Shown: piece after piece, positions 1 to 8,012 of the stretch
How positions within the stretch are numbered: the stretch's first letter is position 1
Layout: every line of letters begins with the position of its first letter
Program-made: the position numbers and the translations under genes
Assembly: GCF_022828365.1 (NCBI RefSeq)
Contig: NZ_JAJQJU010000001.1
Span: 372,001-436,000, forward strand
Source of the DNA: Candidatus Nanosynbacter sp. TM7-087
GTDB taxonomy: Bacteria; Patescibacteriota; Saccharimonadia; Saccharimonadales; Saccharimonadaceae
DNA length: 64,000 nt
Direction: 5' to 3'
The notes under the pieces: model-generated
What the model was told of the DNA's origin: nothing
Seen by the model: the letters and a program-made list of their open reading frames with translations, nothing else
Database searches by the model: none

Positions 1-1
1 A

Positions 2-352
2 AAACATATCAGTATTACACCGGCTAGCAAACCACGCATGACGAGAAGCGATAAGTGGAATGAGCGTCCGTCAGTAATGAACTATCGAGCGTACGGCGAC
101 GAGCTAAGGCTGAAACTGCCAGGATATGAGCCGCCTGAAACGTTTACGATTGAATTTGCTCTGCCCATGCCAAAAAGTTGGTCGAACAAGAAGCGTAAAG
201 CCATGAATGGACGCCCACACCAGCAGAAACCGGATATAGACAATCTGGTTAAGGCGTTTTTGGATCATCTCTGCGAGGATGATTCGTACGTCTGGAAGGT
301 GTGTGCATCCAAGATATGGGCTGAGCACGGCGGAATAACTATCGAAACTTAA
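2..352 (+). CDS. rusA: RusA-like Holliday junction resolvase, 5' end outside window
   Basis: Probable RusA-family crossover junction endodeoxyribonuclease, which cuts four-way DNA junctions and would resolve branched phage DNA before packaging. The signature KPDIDNLVKAFLDHL followed by an acidic EDDSYV stretch is visible. The reading frame stays open upstream of the first ATG (position 38), and the translated upstream part (ending ASKPRMTRSDKW) fits the usual RusA N-terminus, so the gene starts before this window. It opens the recombination/packaging block of the prophage. Family assignment comes from recognised motifs, not from a search. Confidence 0.82.
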   Translation, partial: KHISITPASKPRMTRSDKWNERPSVMNYRAYGDELRLKLPGYEPPETFTIEFALPMPKSWSNKKRKAMNGRPHQQKPDIDNLVKAFLDHLCEDDSYVWKVCASKIWAEHGGITIET

Positions 353-366
353 GGAGGAATCCGAGA

Positions 367-624
367 ATGGGGATCTTACAGCTTTTATCCAGAAAGAAAG
401 ATGACGAGTCTGAGCTTGAAATTCGCAGTGAGGACGAAGACTATACCGAGTGGCACGTCAAGCCATATTTTGAAGCAAGAGACTTGTCATTAACCTTTCG
501 GTCCCGATCTGATGCGCGCGATTATAAAAGACTGCTAGCGAAAAGCTTTTACCATATCCATTCAAAAATCATTCGCCGGGATTGGCAAGGCGGATTCATC
601 CGAGAGGAGAAAGAGGTCGGATAA
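367..624 (+). CDS. Small phage protein, unknown function
   Basis: 85-residue protein not assigned to a family. A strong Shine-Dalgarno sequence (AAGGAGG) lies just before the ATG, 14 bases after rusA. The product is charged, with an acidic stretch near residues 11-26 and a basic C-terminal half. It has no membrane segment and no cysteine pairs. Its position between rusA and the terminase genes suggests a role in recombination or packaging, which is inference. Confidence 0.6.
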   Translation: MGILQLLSRKKDDESELEIRSEDEDYTEWHVKPYFEARDLSLTFRSRSDARDYKRLLAKSFYHIHSKIIRRDWQGGFIREEKEVG

Positions 625-705
625 TCACTAAACTGGTGCCGAAACCGGTTAAATGGCTTGGCGATGCCCACCCTTGCCAAGCAGCAGCCAGAGATAGGTA
701 AAAAT

Positions 706-969
706 ATGAACGATAGCAAGCACGTACACAAATGGGAGTGTCTCCGAGCAGATAAGCTTATTTGCCATAGATGTAATACGGTCGCGGAAATTGACACGTT
801 AATTACTAACAACCGTAATGATGCTTATCTCAAAGCGAAGGTCGATATTCTGTCTAAGCAGTTATATGCTGGCGACCTAAAGAAAGATGCTCGCGAGAAA
901 GCTTATGCGTGGCTGGTGGAGCATAATCCGGATGCTATCAAGAAAGACGAACAGGTATCGATGCTATGA
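706..969 (+). CDS. Small phage protein with zinc-ribbon-like N-terminus
   Basis: 87 residues from the ATG at 706; an in-frame ATG at 658 exists but has no good ribosome site. The N-terminal HKWECLRADKLICHRC has a C-x8-C-x2-C arrangement with nearby histidines, like a small metal-binding knuckle. The rest is helical and lysine-rich. The stop codon overlaps the next start as ATGA. Function unknown. Confidence 0.55.
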   Translation: MNDSKHVHKWECLRADKLICHRCNTVAEIDTLITNNRNDAYLKAKVDILSKQLYAGDLKKDAREKAYAWLVEHNPDAIKKDEQVSML

Positions 970-1073
970 CAAGAGACGAAATGATCAAGCGGATTGAGAG
1001 TACATTAAGACGTGCTGAACGCGCCATTGTTGAACTTCGCAAAGAGCTAAAGAGACTACGGAGCGAGGGCTAG
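966..1073 (+). CDS. Tiny coiled-coil peptide (35 aa)
   Basis: Short ORF that begins inside the stop codon of the previous gene (ATGA overlap) and ends 4 bases before the next start. The product is a single highly charged helix with heptad-like leucine and isoleucine spacing. Coupled start and stop argue for translation, but the size leaves doubt. Confidence 0.45.
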   Translation: MTRDEMIKRIESTLRRAERAIVELRKELKRLRSEG

Positions 1074-1077
1074 GTTT

Positions 1078-1314
1078 ATGGCGGTCGAGTATGTCCTGTA
1101 CAAGGGAGAAGAGATAGTAGGAATAGGTACGGCTGATGAGCTATCTCGACGGCTTGGACTACGTCCGCAAACTATTCGAAGTTACTCCTCGCCTTCTCAT
1201 ATGCGCCGCGTAGAAGAAAGCGCCGATCCAGAGTCGAGGATTGTGGCGGTAAGAGTTAAACATGGAAAGGAAGATGATGGCGATGACTCAGAAAAACAAC
1301 AAAGTGGCGATTGA
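1078..1314 (+). CDS. Small phage protein resembling Firmicutes phage HTH-like proteins
   Basis: 78-residue protein beginning VEYVLYKGEEIVGIGTADEL, then a region like a helix-turn-helix (SRRLGLRPQTIRSYSSPSH) and a short beta-rich end (RIVAVRVKH). This layout resembles small phage proteins with an LYKGD...GT..ELA..LG pattern that precede terminases. A DNA-binding role is possible but unproven. Its 3' end overlaps the terminase small subunit gene. Confidence 0.55.
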   Translation: MAVEYVLYKGEEIVGIGTADELSRRLGLRPQTIRSYSSPSHMRRVEESADPESRIVAVRVKHGKEDDGDDSEKQQSGD

Positions 1315-1882
1315 GGCGCATGCTCAGCGTATTGTAGATGTGGTGGTCCGCAAAGCCGAGCCTGCACCTGAGCCGCCAAAGCCTGTCTATGAGTACTCAC
1401 CCGGTCGTCCGATGAAATTTCAGGATATCGACGAGCTGCGCGCCATGATACTCGAGTACTTTAAGAATGCAGCGCCCCACTGGGAAGAACAAACTGAGTA
1501 TATTGACCGCCGTGACCCTAAATCTGGAAAGATTGTCATTGAAAACGGAAGGGTCGTCCAAGACAAGGTGATCCGCAAAGTTAAAACCAAACAGAAACCA
1601 CTCACCGTTACTGGTTTAGCTGTTGCACTAGGCACATCACGCGATGTGTTATTAGACTATGAGACCACATATTCAGAGAAATATCCAGAATTTTCCAACA
1701 CGATAAAAGAAGCGAAAGAACAGATTAAAGCCTATGCGGAGGAGTCTCTGTTTGGCACTAATACTGCTGGCGTAATATTTAGCTTGAAGAATAACTGGGG
1801 ATTCAAAGACAAATATGAGACCGAGAACACTAACCGTGAGGTTAAGTTCATTAACACTGTTCCGAGGACGCCAGAATCATGA
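1277..1882 (+). CDS. Terminase small subunit (DNA packaging)
   Basis: Recognises phage DNA and recruits the large subunit for packaging. About 201 residues. The central region (LTVTGLAVALGTSRDVLLDYE, then IKEAKEQIKAYAEESLFG and VIFSLKNNWGFKDKYE) matches the pattern of DNA-packaging small subunits: a helix-turn-helix followed by a helical domain. Start codons at 1262, 1274, 1277 and 1283 are all in frame; the AAAGGAAG ribosome site favours 1277 or 1283. The 3' end overlaps the large subunit gene by 4 bases, supporting a paired function. Confidence 0.75.
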   Translation: MAMTQKNNKVAIEAHAQRIVDVVVRKAEPAPEPPKPVYEYSPGRPMKFQDIDELRAMILEYFKNAAPHWEEQTEYIDRRDPKSGKIVIENGRVVQDKVIRKVKTKQKPLTVTGLAVALGTSRDVLLDYETTYSEKYPEFSNTIKEAKEQIKAYAEESLFGTNTAGVIFSLKNNWGFKDKYETENTNREVKFINTVPRTPES

Positions 1883-3267
1883 CAGAGATAGTCAAAGTAC
1901 CGGATTACACTGCTTCGCCTCGTCAGACATTGTTTCATACATCAACAGCTTTTGAGCGATTCTACGGTGGTGCTGCCGGCGGAGGAAAGACTGCCGCACT
2001 AGTTGCTGAAGCAGTAACACGTTGCCTTGAGTACGATCACTACGCAGCGTATCTATTTCGGCGAACGTACGAGGATACAAAAAAGACCCTCATGAGAGAA
2101 ATAGATAAACAGTGTCGTGCATATATCAAGGACGGCAACATGATATTTAGGTCGCAAGAAAAGGGCTACTACTTCACCGCCACTGAATCGTGGATTTACT
2201 TGTGCTACTACAACCACGAAGATGATTTTAATCACTATCAGGGTTCAGAGATACACATGCTGGGTATCGACGAGTTAACTCAGTTCTACGAAAGCTGGTA
2301 CGACAACCTCGTTGGGCGCGTTCGTTCTGACGATCCAGACAAACCGCTCACCGTCTTCGCAGCTGGCAACCCAGGTGGCGTCGGGCATGGTTGGGTTAAG
2401 ACTCGATTCATTGATGCCGCACCACCTGAGCAGATAATTTACGACAAGCGTCCGTACGTCAAGCGAGACGGCTCAATTGACTACATCGAGACAACGCGTA
2501 TGTTTATCCCTGCCACCCTAGAAGACCACCCGAGCGCGTCATTTAGACAGTCATACATGCGTAGCCTACTGACAATGGCAGACCCGAAGAAGCGCGAAGC
2601 ATATCTGTATGGCAACTGGGATCTGTTTGCTGGTCAGGCATTTAGCGAGTGGCGGCGACATCTACACGTCGTTGAGCCGTTTAACATACCAGACCACTGG
2701 CCGAGATGGATGGCGTATGACTATGGACGAGGCACGTATGCGGGTGCTGTTTGGCTAGCACGTGACCCAATTAGTCAACGGATATATCTTTACCGCGAAT
2801 ATTATGCTAGCGGCAAAGGTCCAAGGATTCAGGCACGCGAGATGAAGCAGCTTGAACAATCAAACGAGCAACTGCCTGTTAGGCTAGCCGACCCGTCGCT
2901 GTGGAAGCATATTGCTAATGCCGATGACGGAAAAACTATCGCTGATCGATTTACTGAAGAAGGCATCAACTTCACGCCCGCCAATAACGACCGGCTTCAA
3001 GGAGTCACTGCTGTTCATGAAGCGTTGTCTCTGGCACCAGACGGATTGCCATACCTGCAGGTATTCAGTAACTGTGTTCATTTTATCCGTACCCTACCGA
3101 GTCTCGTGGTTGACACTAAACGACCCGAGGACGTTGATACAACAGGTGAAGACCATCTCTACGATGCACTGCGCTACGGGCTTGTCAATGAGCGTAAGGC
3201 GACAGTTGAGGATTCTATGCCTCAGTCTGATCCGGGACTGTTCAGTGATGGAGGGTATTATGGGTAG
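1879..3267 (+). CDS. terL: Terminase large subunit (ATPase and nuclease)
   Basis: Motor that pumps DNA into the procapsid and cuts it. 462 residues, usual for the family. Walker A is GGAAGGGKT (about residues 30-38), and a Walker B-like strand ends GIDEL (about 128-132). The nuclease half begins near residue 277 with MAYDYGRG, and a C-terminal EDHLYDALRYGL (about 424-435) fits a terminase RNase H-like fold. It is translationally coupled to the small subunit. It anchors the identification of the first 32 kb as a tailed-phage genome. Confidence 0.92.
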   Translation: MTEIVKVPDYTASPRQTLFHTSTAFERFYGGAAGGGKTAALVAEAVTRCLEYDHYAAYLFRRTYEDTKKTLMREIDKQCRAYIKDGNMIFRSQEKGYYFTATESWIYLCYYNHEDDFNHYQGSEIHMLGIDELTQFYESWYDNLVGRVRSDDPDKPLTVFAAGNPGGVGHGWVKTRFIDAAPPEQIIYDKRPYVKRDGSIDYIETTRMFIPATLEDHPSASFRQSYMRSLLTMADPKKREAYLYGNWDLFAGQAFSEWRRHLHVVEPFNIPDHWPRWMAYDYGRGTYAGAVWLARDPISQRIYLYREYYASGKGPRIQAREMKQLEQSNEQLPVRLADPSLWKHIANADDGKTIADRFTEEGINFTPANNDRLQGVTAVHEALSLAPDGLPYLQVFSNCVHFIRTLPSLVVDTKRPEDVDTTGEDHLYDALRYGLVNERKATVEDSMPQSDPGLFSDGGYYG

Positions 3268-3299
3268 TTTACCGATAAAAAATTAAAGGAGGGTATATT

Positions 3300-3623
3300 T
3301 TGGAAAGCTTAGATTTACCACAATACATCATTAACCTAGAACGAGCCGCACGCGATACGCCGTTTGGTGAAGTTGGTCCGTTCTATCTCATGAGACACAA
3401 AGGCGAGACCGTGGGTATACGCGGTCAAACGTCGGAGATTATCCGATTCAAAACTACGGCAGAAGCAGTTATATATCTGGTGGACTATATCAAGACCCTG
3501 CCAGCCGACAAGTCTGGAGATATCGTTTTTGCCGTTAAATTTACTAACGGTAGAGTCAAACAGATTACTACAACATCAGACATCACAACGATAATCGAGG
3601 ATAAAGCAGATGACGACAGGTAA
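3300..3623 (+). CDS. Phage hypothetical protein, TTG start
   Basis: 107-residue protein not recognised. It starts at TTG, supported by a strong AAAGGAGGG ribosome site; no ATG in frame is nearby. The sequence is mixed alpha/beta with a basic and acidic tail. It sits between terminase and an HNH nuclease, and its end overlaps the latter by 14 bases. Confidence 0.55.
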   Translation: MESLDLPQYIINLERAARDTPFGEVGPFYLMRHKGETVGIRGQTSEIIRFKTTAEAVIYLVDYIKTLPADKSGDIVFAVKFTNGRVKQITTTSDITTIIEDKADDDR

Positions 3624-3939
3624 AGCTAAAGCGCTGTGTAAGAAATGTGGTAGCACAAGACACTATCAGACGTTCTGTCCATTCAAAAAACGACAGAAAA
3701 TATCGCAGTGCGGCAAACACGCAAAAGCATGGGCAGCGTTCCGAGATAAGGTTGCGAAGCCATACCTCGACATGAAATTTGGGCATGTGTGTGCAGTCGC
3801 CGGGTGTACCGAGACTAAAAACCTAGATGTTGATCACATTAAGGGGCGCGGCTCTCACCCACATTTACGCTATGACGTCAACAACTTGCAGTACTTGTGT
3901 CGTAATCATCATCGACTGAAAACGGACGGCAAACTATGA
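3610..3939 (+). CDS. HNH endonuclease with zinc knuckles
   Basis: 109 residues. An N-terminal CKKCGSTRHYQTFCP looks like a zinc knuckle. The C-terminal half carries the HNH core: CAVAGC, then LDVDHIKGRGSHP, then NNLQYLCRNHHRLKTDGK. HNH nucleases encoded beside terminases are known to assist genome cleavage during packaging in several tailed phages, and the position here fits that. Free-standing homing-type mobility is a weaker alternative. Confidence 0.82.
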   Translation: MTTGKAKALCKKCGSTRHYQTFCPFKKRQKISQCGKHAKAWAAFRDKVAKPYLDMKFGHVCAVAGCTETKNLDVDHIKGRGSHPHLRYDVNNLQYLCRNHHRLKTDGKL

Positions 3940-4022
3940 CGAAGAAGGCTTTACGAAAGAAGCAACGCCGAAAGCGTAAACAGCGAGCGATAACTGAAAT
4001 AAAGGGAGGTAAAAATGACTAA
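3936..4022 (+). CDS. Tiny basic peptide (28 aa)
   Basis: ORF overlapping the HNH stop (ATGA) and ending inside the start of the next gene. The product is almost wholly lysine, arginine and glutamine in its first 18 residues. Translational coupling at both ends suggests expression, but it could merely bridge the two genes. Confidence 0.35.
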   Translation: MTKKALRKKQRRKRKQRAITEIKGGKND

Positions 4023-4980
4023 AGAAACAGAATTGCCAGACGTATTTCTCTGGGCAAACAAAACGGACGGACGTAAGGATAAATTAGACGTTGAGCTATT
4101 TGCAATCACCAAATCGTCTGAGATATTTCGCATTGACCATAACGAGGCAATCAATCATCAGCTGTTCGCGCTGTTTTTGTACGACATCATTAGTGGAGTG
4201 CAAGTTGACAGTATCACTGGCGTAAGGGTTGTCGATTATGCGGCATCTGATGGCTGTCAGAATACCCTACCCGCCATCAAGGTAAATGACGTACCGGTTG
4301 CTGAAACGATCATGGAATATCTGGAGTATACAAATGACATCGACCTACTCGACTTGAATCAAATCGAGGCAAAGAAGCTACTAGCGATTTGCGCACGATT
4401 CACCGACAAAGAGACGAACGAAAGCTTTTACATTTTTAAGCACATTCGCCCAGCTAGCGTATTAGTCGGCGGCACTGTCTCCTACGCCATTTCAACCGGA
4501 CGTATGGAAGAGCTGCCGTCAGAGTGTGCATTAAAGATAGATCCGTCGAATCAAGTTTTAGTGTTTGAAGATACGATGTTTGTGTTCAATAAGTCCAAGT
4601 TTGAATCGATGTTTCAACACGACCCAGTGTCAGTCGCTGAAGCTCGCAAGAATGGCAAAATACTTGACGAGAGGCTGTCTATCGCTACGCCGACGGTTGG
4701 TCAAGGCATTGAGTTTCTCTGTAAAGACAACCGCACACTAGTCAGACGGCTTGCTAAGCTTGACCCTGTCAATATGACCCGCGATGTTGTTGAGGAGATA
4801 ATTCGCGATTACAACGTAGATCTGATGACCGACGCCACCAACGACAAACTCATCATCATGGACGCTAACGATGCTAAGAAACTGCTAGATATTGTCGAGG
4901 ATAACTTCGTTCGCGGCACCAACGGCACTGCTTATATCGCCAAAAATAAGAAAGAACTTGAGCCAAAGGAGGATAAATAA
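4015..4980 (+). CDS. KwaB-like (DUF4868) protein
   Basis: 321 residues. The central and C-terminal parts (FYIFKHIRPASVLVGG, then ALKIDPSNQVLVFEDTMFVFNKSKFESMF, then NRTLVRRLAKLD) resemble the DUF4868 family, whose known member is KwaB of the Kiwa anti-phage system. Typical family features visible are the short strand before an 'd.vfvfn...FE.mF' motif and the following helical region. KwaA, the four-helix membrane partner, is absent; the next gene encodes a 55-residue single-pass membrane protein. It has a strong ribosome site (AAGGGAGG). Role in phage biology or superinfection exclusion is inference. Confidence 0.5.
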   Translation: MTKETELPDVFLWANKTDGRKDKLDVELFAITKSSEIFRIDHNEAINHQLFALFLYDIISGVQVDSITGVRVVDYAASDGCQNTLPAIKVNDVPVAETIMEYLEYTNDIDLLDLNQIEAKKLLAICARFTDKETNESFYIFKHIRPASVLVGGTVSYAISTGRMEELPSECALKIDPSNQVLVFEDTMFVFNKSKFESMFQHDPVSVAEARKNGKILDERLSIATPTVGQGIEFLCKDNRTLVRRLAKLDPVNMTRDVVEEIIRDYNVDLMTDATNDKLIIMDANDAKKLLDIVEDNFVRGTNGTAYIAKNKKELEPKEDK

Positions 4981-5147
4981 TGTTCTGGATTATGACAACC
5001 GTGGTGCTCATCGCATTCATCGTCGTTACAGAGATTGCGGTGGCGCGAGAAGACAAAGAATGGCAACGCGAACGCGAGGTCAGACAGTACAAAGACAAAA
5101 TCATCAAGTCCCGCAAGCGAAATAAGAAAGATAGCGGAATATTTTAA
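4980..5147 (+). CDS. Small membrane protein (55 aa)
   Basis: Begins in the stop codon of the KwaB-like gene (TAATG). The first 22 residues (MFWIMTTVVLIAFIVVTEIA) form one membrane segment; the rest is a charged, arginine/lysine-rich cytoplasmic tail likely to be helical. Coupling to the upstream gene suggests the two proteins work together, which is inference. Confidence 0.5.
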   Translation: MFWIMTTVVLIAFIVVTEIAVAREDKEWQREREVRQYKDKIIKSRKRNKKDSGIF

Positions 5148-5158
5148 TGGGAGGTATT

Positions 5159-5746
5159 ATGAAACGATACAAATTACTTAAAGATTTACCAACCTTCAAA
5201 GCGGGCGATTTATTCTACATATCTGAATATGGTGCTTTGGTTTATGATGACGGCGATGGTGGCGTTATGGCTTACACAAGACAAACACTTGAGAAATTCC
5301 CAAATATCCTTGCCGACTGGTTTGAGAAAATCGAAGAGCCGACGAACAGTATTCATTGGAAGCCGAAGTTTGGCGAAGACTATTGTTTCGTAGACGATTT
5401 TGCACGCATTACTCGAGCGCGTTGGTCCGACACTCATGTTGATGAGCAGCGCTACAAGCTCGGCATAATAAGGCGCACCAAAGCCGAAGCCGAGAAAGCT
5501 CTCGAACGTCAAATGGCTATCGCCACGCTTATGCGCGATTCAAACTTTGAGCCTGATTGGAGCAATAACGATCAGAATAAGTGGACATCTTATTACAACC
5601 ATAATGATAAAGAGTTGTTGATTGAGGCGACTGCCTTTCTGCAATATCCTTCAGCTATTTACTTCGACACATATGACAGCATTAAAAAATCCATCAAAAA
5701 TCATAAGAAAGAATGGCTAATCTACCTTGGCGTGGAGGACAACTAA
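5159..5746 (+). CDS. Phage hypothetical protein (YopX-neighbour type)
   Basis: 195 residues from the ATG at 5159, preceded by a GGGAGG ribosome site; an ATG at 5147 lies inside that site's upstream region and is less likely. The part around residues 65-110 (WKPKFGEDYCFVDDFARITRARWSDTH, then RTKAEAEKALER) follows the 'W.P..GE.Y' plus 'AE.A' layout common in phage accessory proteins. No enzymatic motif is visible. Confidence 0.6.
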   Translation: MKRYKLLKDLPTFKAGDLFYISEYGALVYDDGDGGVMAYTRQTLEKFPNILADWFEKIEEPTNSIHWKPKFGEDYCFVDDFARITRARWSDTHVDEQRYKLGIIRRTKAEAEKALERQMAIATLMRDSNFEPDWSNNDQNKWTSYYNHNDKELLIEATAFLQYPSAIYFDTYDSIKKSIKNHKKEWLIYLGVEDN

Positions 5747-6196
5747 GTGAAGGATTCAAATTCACAAGAATTGTTTACTATTCACAGTGTACTGCTGGAG
5801 AGTTCTCGAGTAGTTCTGGAGCGTCGTCTTGGCAAGTATATGCTGCGAAACATGGAGTTGCGAGAACGCCGTGATATCATTGACGATTTAGTAATTACCC
5901 TCTCTTCTGAAGTGTTGTCTACCAAGTTATGCGAGGATTCGTACGAAGTATCAGATGTTCAAACGTACCACTTCCCGAAAGGCCCGTGGCAACATTTCAA
6001 GCACAACTATATGCCTATGTGGTTTTGCGATATATTCCCCATAAAATACTCTGTAAAACGAATATATTTTCATAAAACCATTAAAATCACTCGTCGAGAG
6101 ACTTATCCAATGTGCAACATGGACGTAAGGAACAACCCGACACTTTGTGTCCAACTGGGCAAACCGGTTATTAAAGACGAGGTAAAAATTAGCTAA
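5747..6196 (+). CDS. Phage hypothetical protein, GTG start
   Basis: 149 residues, not recognised. It starts at GTG immediately after the previous stop codon. The N-terminal half is a charged helix; the C-terminal half has aromatic and cysteine residues (PMWFCDIFP, YPMCNMD) without a clear metal site. Function unknown. Confidence 0.5.
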   Translation: MKDSNSQELFTIHSVLLESSRVVLERRLGKYMLRNMELRERRDIIDDLVITLSSEVLSTKLCEDSYEVSDVQTYHFPKGPWQHFKHNYMPMWFCDIFPIKYSVKRIYFHKTIKITRRETYPMCNMDVRNNPTLCVQLGKPVIKDEVKIS

Positions 6197-6211
6197 TAGA
6201 AAGGACACGAT

Positions 6212-6643
6212 ATGAAAGGTGAAGTACTTATATACATAGAGGGAACGGAGGATAGCTATAAGTTATACAGCAAAGACATAGAATCGGCTTGCAGCCTGTA
6301 TTACGGCTTAGAAGAACGTCCGATTTATATTGACCGTCCCGATGGTTTAGCTAAAGTTGTTGTTGAAAAATTGGATGTGTTAATAGAAGCTATCCTCGAC
6401 ACTCATAAGCTTAGAGAGGAGAGGCTTGAATCTTTCTACGAAAACACACGAGTAAAGGAATGGCGGGACGCGAGAGACCGACGAGTTCTATTGGGTGCGC
6501 TTATAAATAGAAACTACGAAGGCGACAGAATAGCCGGTTTGATTGGCTGGCTAGAATCCAAAAGGGCTATTAGTTGGAACGACAGAGATGCTAGAGTCGT
6601 GCCCTATAAATTAAACGATAATTTGATATTAATCTTTTCCTAG
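6212..6643 (+). CDS. Phage hypothetical protein
   Basis: 143 residues with an AAAGGA ribosome site. The first 50 residues look like a compact alpha/beta fold, followed by a long charged helix (residues about 65-100). No family recognised. Confidence 0.5.
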   Translation: MKGEVLIYIEGTEDSYKLYSKDIESACSLYYGLEERPIYIDRPDGLAKVVVEKLDVLIEAILDTHKLREERLESFYENTRVKEWRDARDRRVLLGALINRNYEGDRIAGLIGWLESKRAISWNDRDARVVPYKLNDNLILIFS

Positions 6644-6654
6644 GAGACTCAATA

Positions 6655-6819
6655 ATGGAACGTAAAATACTCATGACAATCTGTATCATCGGTATGATAT
6701 CCGGTGCAGCTTCAGTGATATTTACTGCTATAGCTAAGCAATACACTGGATCAATATTCTATTTAATACTATTTTTCATTAACACGCTTGGATTTTATGC
6801 CGCAAAGGAGGAAAAATAG
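6655..6819 (+). CDS. Two-pass small membrane protein (54 aa)
   Basis: ORF starting 11 bases after the preceding stop, with an AGGAG ribosome site. Two hydrophobic segments (about residues 6-24 and 32-48) flank a short polar turn, and the protein ends AAKEEK. It could be a holin-like or exclusion protein, but nothing specific is visible. Confidence 0.5.
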   Translation: MERKILMTICIIGMISGAASVIFTAIAKQYTGSIFYLILFFINTLGFYAAKEEK

Positions 6820-6824
6820 TAGCC

Positions 6825-6939
6825 CCGTAGAACGTTTTATCTAAAAAACACGCTCTACGGATAAAATATGTAAACAACATACATGTACTTTACATATATT
6901 TGGCATAACAACACGACTAAACTACACGATTTCGTGTAG
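6825..6939 (+). promoter_or_regulatory. Intergenic regulatory region with two hairpins and a possible phage promoter
   Basis: A 7-bp stem (6825-6831 with 6854-6860) is followed by an A/T-rich stretch in which TGTAAA (6869) and CATATA (6893) are separated by 18 bases, the spacing of the other phage promoters here. Just before the AAGGAGG site of the next gene lies a perfect 8+2+8 inverted repeat (6922-6939, CTACACGA/TCGTGTAG), which could be an operator or leader hairpin. Confidence 0.4.
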
Positions 6940-6954
6940 ATAAGGAGGATTATA

Positions 6955-7392
6955 ATGGCATTGAAAAATTACACAACTAGCACATCTGTTGAAAAAACAC
7001 TGAGCGAGATTCAAGGCAAGCTCGCCTATGTTGGCGCAAAGCGTATTATGACCGAGTATGACGATACTGGCAATGTTGTCGCTCTTAGCTTTCAGTTGGA
7101 GCTCAATGGTCAACAATTGGCATTTAGCCTGCCTACCGACTGGCGGCCAGTTGCTCAAGTGTTAGAGCGCCAGCGTGCTGTACCAAAAAGTCGCCTTGAA
7201 GAACAAGCACGTCGTACAGCCTGGCGCATTACTAAAGATTGGGTAGACGCTCAAGTGGCTATCATAGAAACGAAGATGGTAACGACAACGCAAGTATTTT
7301 TGCCCTACACAGTCACTAGCTCAGGTAAGAGTTTATATCATAGATTTTTGGAAGATGAGCATCTCATGATTGGAAGCGGTAATGTCAACTAA
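6955..7392 (+). CDS. Conserved phage hypothetical protein
   Basis: 145 residues. It follows a layout recognised in many tailed phages: KNYTT...VE.T..EIQ..LA..GA.RIM.EYDD, then a strand pair (VVALSFQLELNGQQLAFSLP), then RTAWRITKDWVDAQVAIIETKMV and a C-terminal FLPY. The function of this family is not known; it is normally found among early or recombination genes. It has a strong AAGGAGG ribosome site. Confidence 0.65.
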   Translation: MALKNYTTSTSVEKTLSEIQGKLAYVGAKRIMTEYDDTGNVVALSFQLELNGQQLAFSLPTDWRPVAQVLERQRAVPKSRLEEQARRTAWRITKDWVDAQVAIIETKMVTTTQVFLPYTVTSSGKSLYHRFLEDEHLMIGSGNVN

Positions 7393-7431
7393 ACCACTAA
7401 TTTTGCATAGAGAGAAAGGAGATGTCAATAT

Positions 7432-7608
7432 ATGTGGCCAGCATGTCAAATATGCGGTAAACCAGTACGGAATATAAGCGATGAGTTTTGCCGAGGTTCT
7501 CACTGCGACGGCAAGCCGATGACGTATCCGTCTGCCAAAAAACCGCACACTAAAAGAAAACTTACTCGCGCTATGATTAAAGCGCGCCGCAAGAAAGGTA
7601 GGAAATGA
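7432..7608 (+). CDS. Small zinc-ribbon protein (58 aa)
   Basis: The N-terminal CQICGKPV...EFCRGSHC gives a C-x2-C...C-x4-C metal site; the tail is strongly basic (KRKLTRAMIKARRKKGRK). It ends in an ATGA overlap with the YopX gene and has an AAGGAG ribosome site 10 bases upstream. Probably nucleic-acid binding. Confidence 0.55.
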   Translation: MWPACQICGKPVRNISDEFCRGSHCDGKPMTYPSAKKPHTKRKLTRAMIKARRKKGRK

Positions 7609-8012
7609 CAAAAATGGATAAGCGCTCGATAAAGCGTTTTCGCTGCTGGCTAGTTGAATCAAAGCAGTATGTTTATGATATTCAAAAAATTTGCGATGGC
7701 AAGCTGATTAAAAACTTTGCCGAGATTTTGAATAATCCTAAAAAATATGTCGTAGAACAGGAAACTGGCGCTATTGATATCGCTAAAAATAAAATCCGGG
7801 AGGGTGATATCGCAAAATATCGCAACGCTAACTATCAGCGCGAAGTTTTTGAGTGGCAATATGGCGTCGTGGTTTTCAAAAATTGCGGCTTTGAGCTGTA
7901 CAACCCAATCAAGGACACTGCAGAATCACTAACTGATATATCTATCAGTTTTTCGAAAATTGAGGTCGTCGGCAATATCCACGAAAATCATGAACTCTTG
8001 GAGGAGAAATGA
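7605..8012 (+). CDS. YopX family protein
   Basis: 135 residues. It has the YopX layout: an N-terminal 'FRCWLVESKQYVYDI', a central strand 'REGDIAKY', a strand 'GVVVFKNCGFEL', and the C-terminal 'VVGNIHENHELLEE'. YopX proteins are common phage and prophage proteins forming a beta-rich oligomer; their biochemical role is unclear. It overlaps both neighbours by 4 bases. Confidence 0.8.
   Translation: MTKMDKRSIKRFRCWLVESKQYVYDIQKICDGKLIKNFAEILNNPKKYVVEQETGAIDIAKNKIREGDIAKYRNANYQREVFEWQYGVVVFKNCGFELYNPIKDTAESLTDISISFSKIEVVGNIHENHELLEEK

Noticed and set aside
4821-4850. CTGATGA inside the KwaB-like gene as a hammerhead core
   Set aside because: No GAAA after a stem II and no stem I or III partners; the same holds for CTGATGA at about 8200 and 43660.
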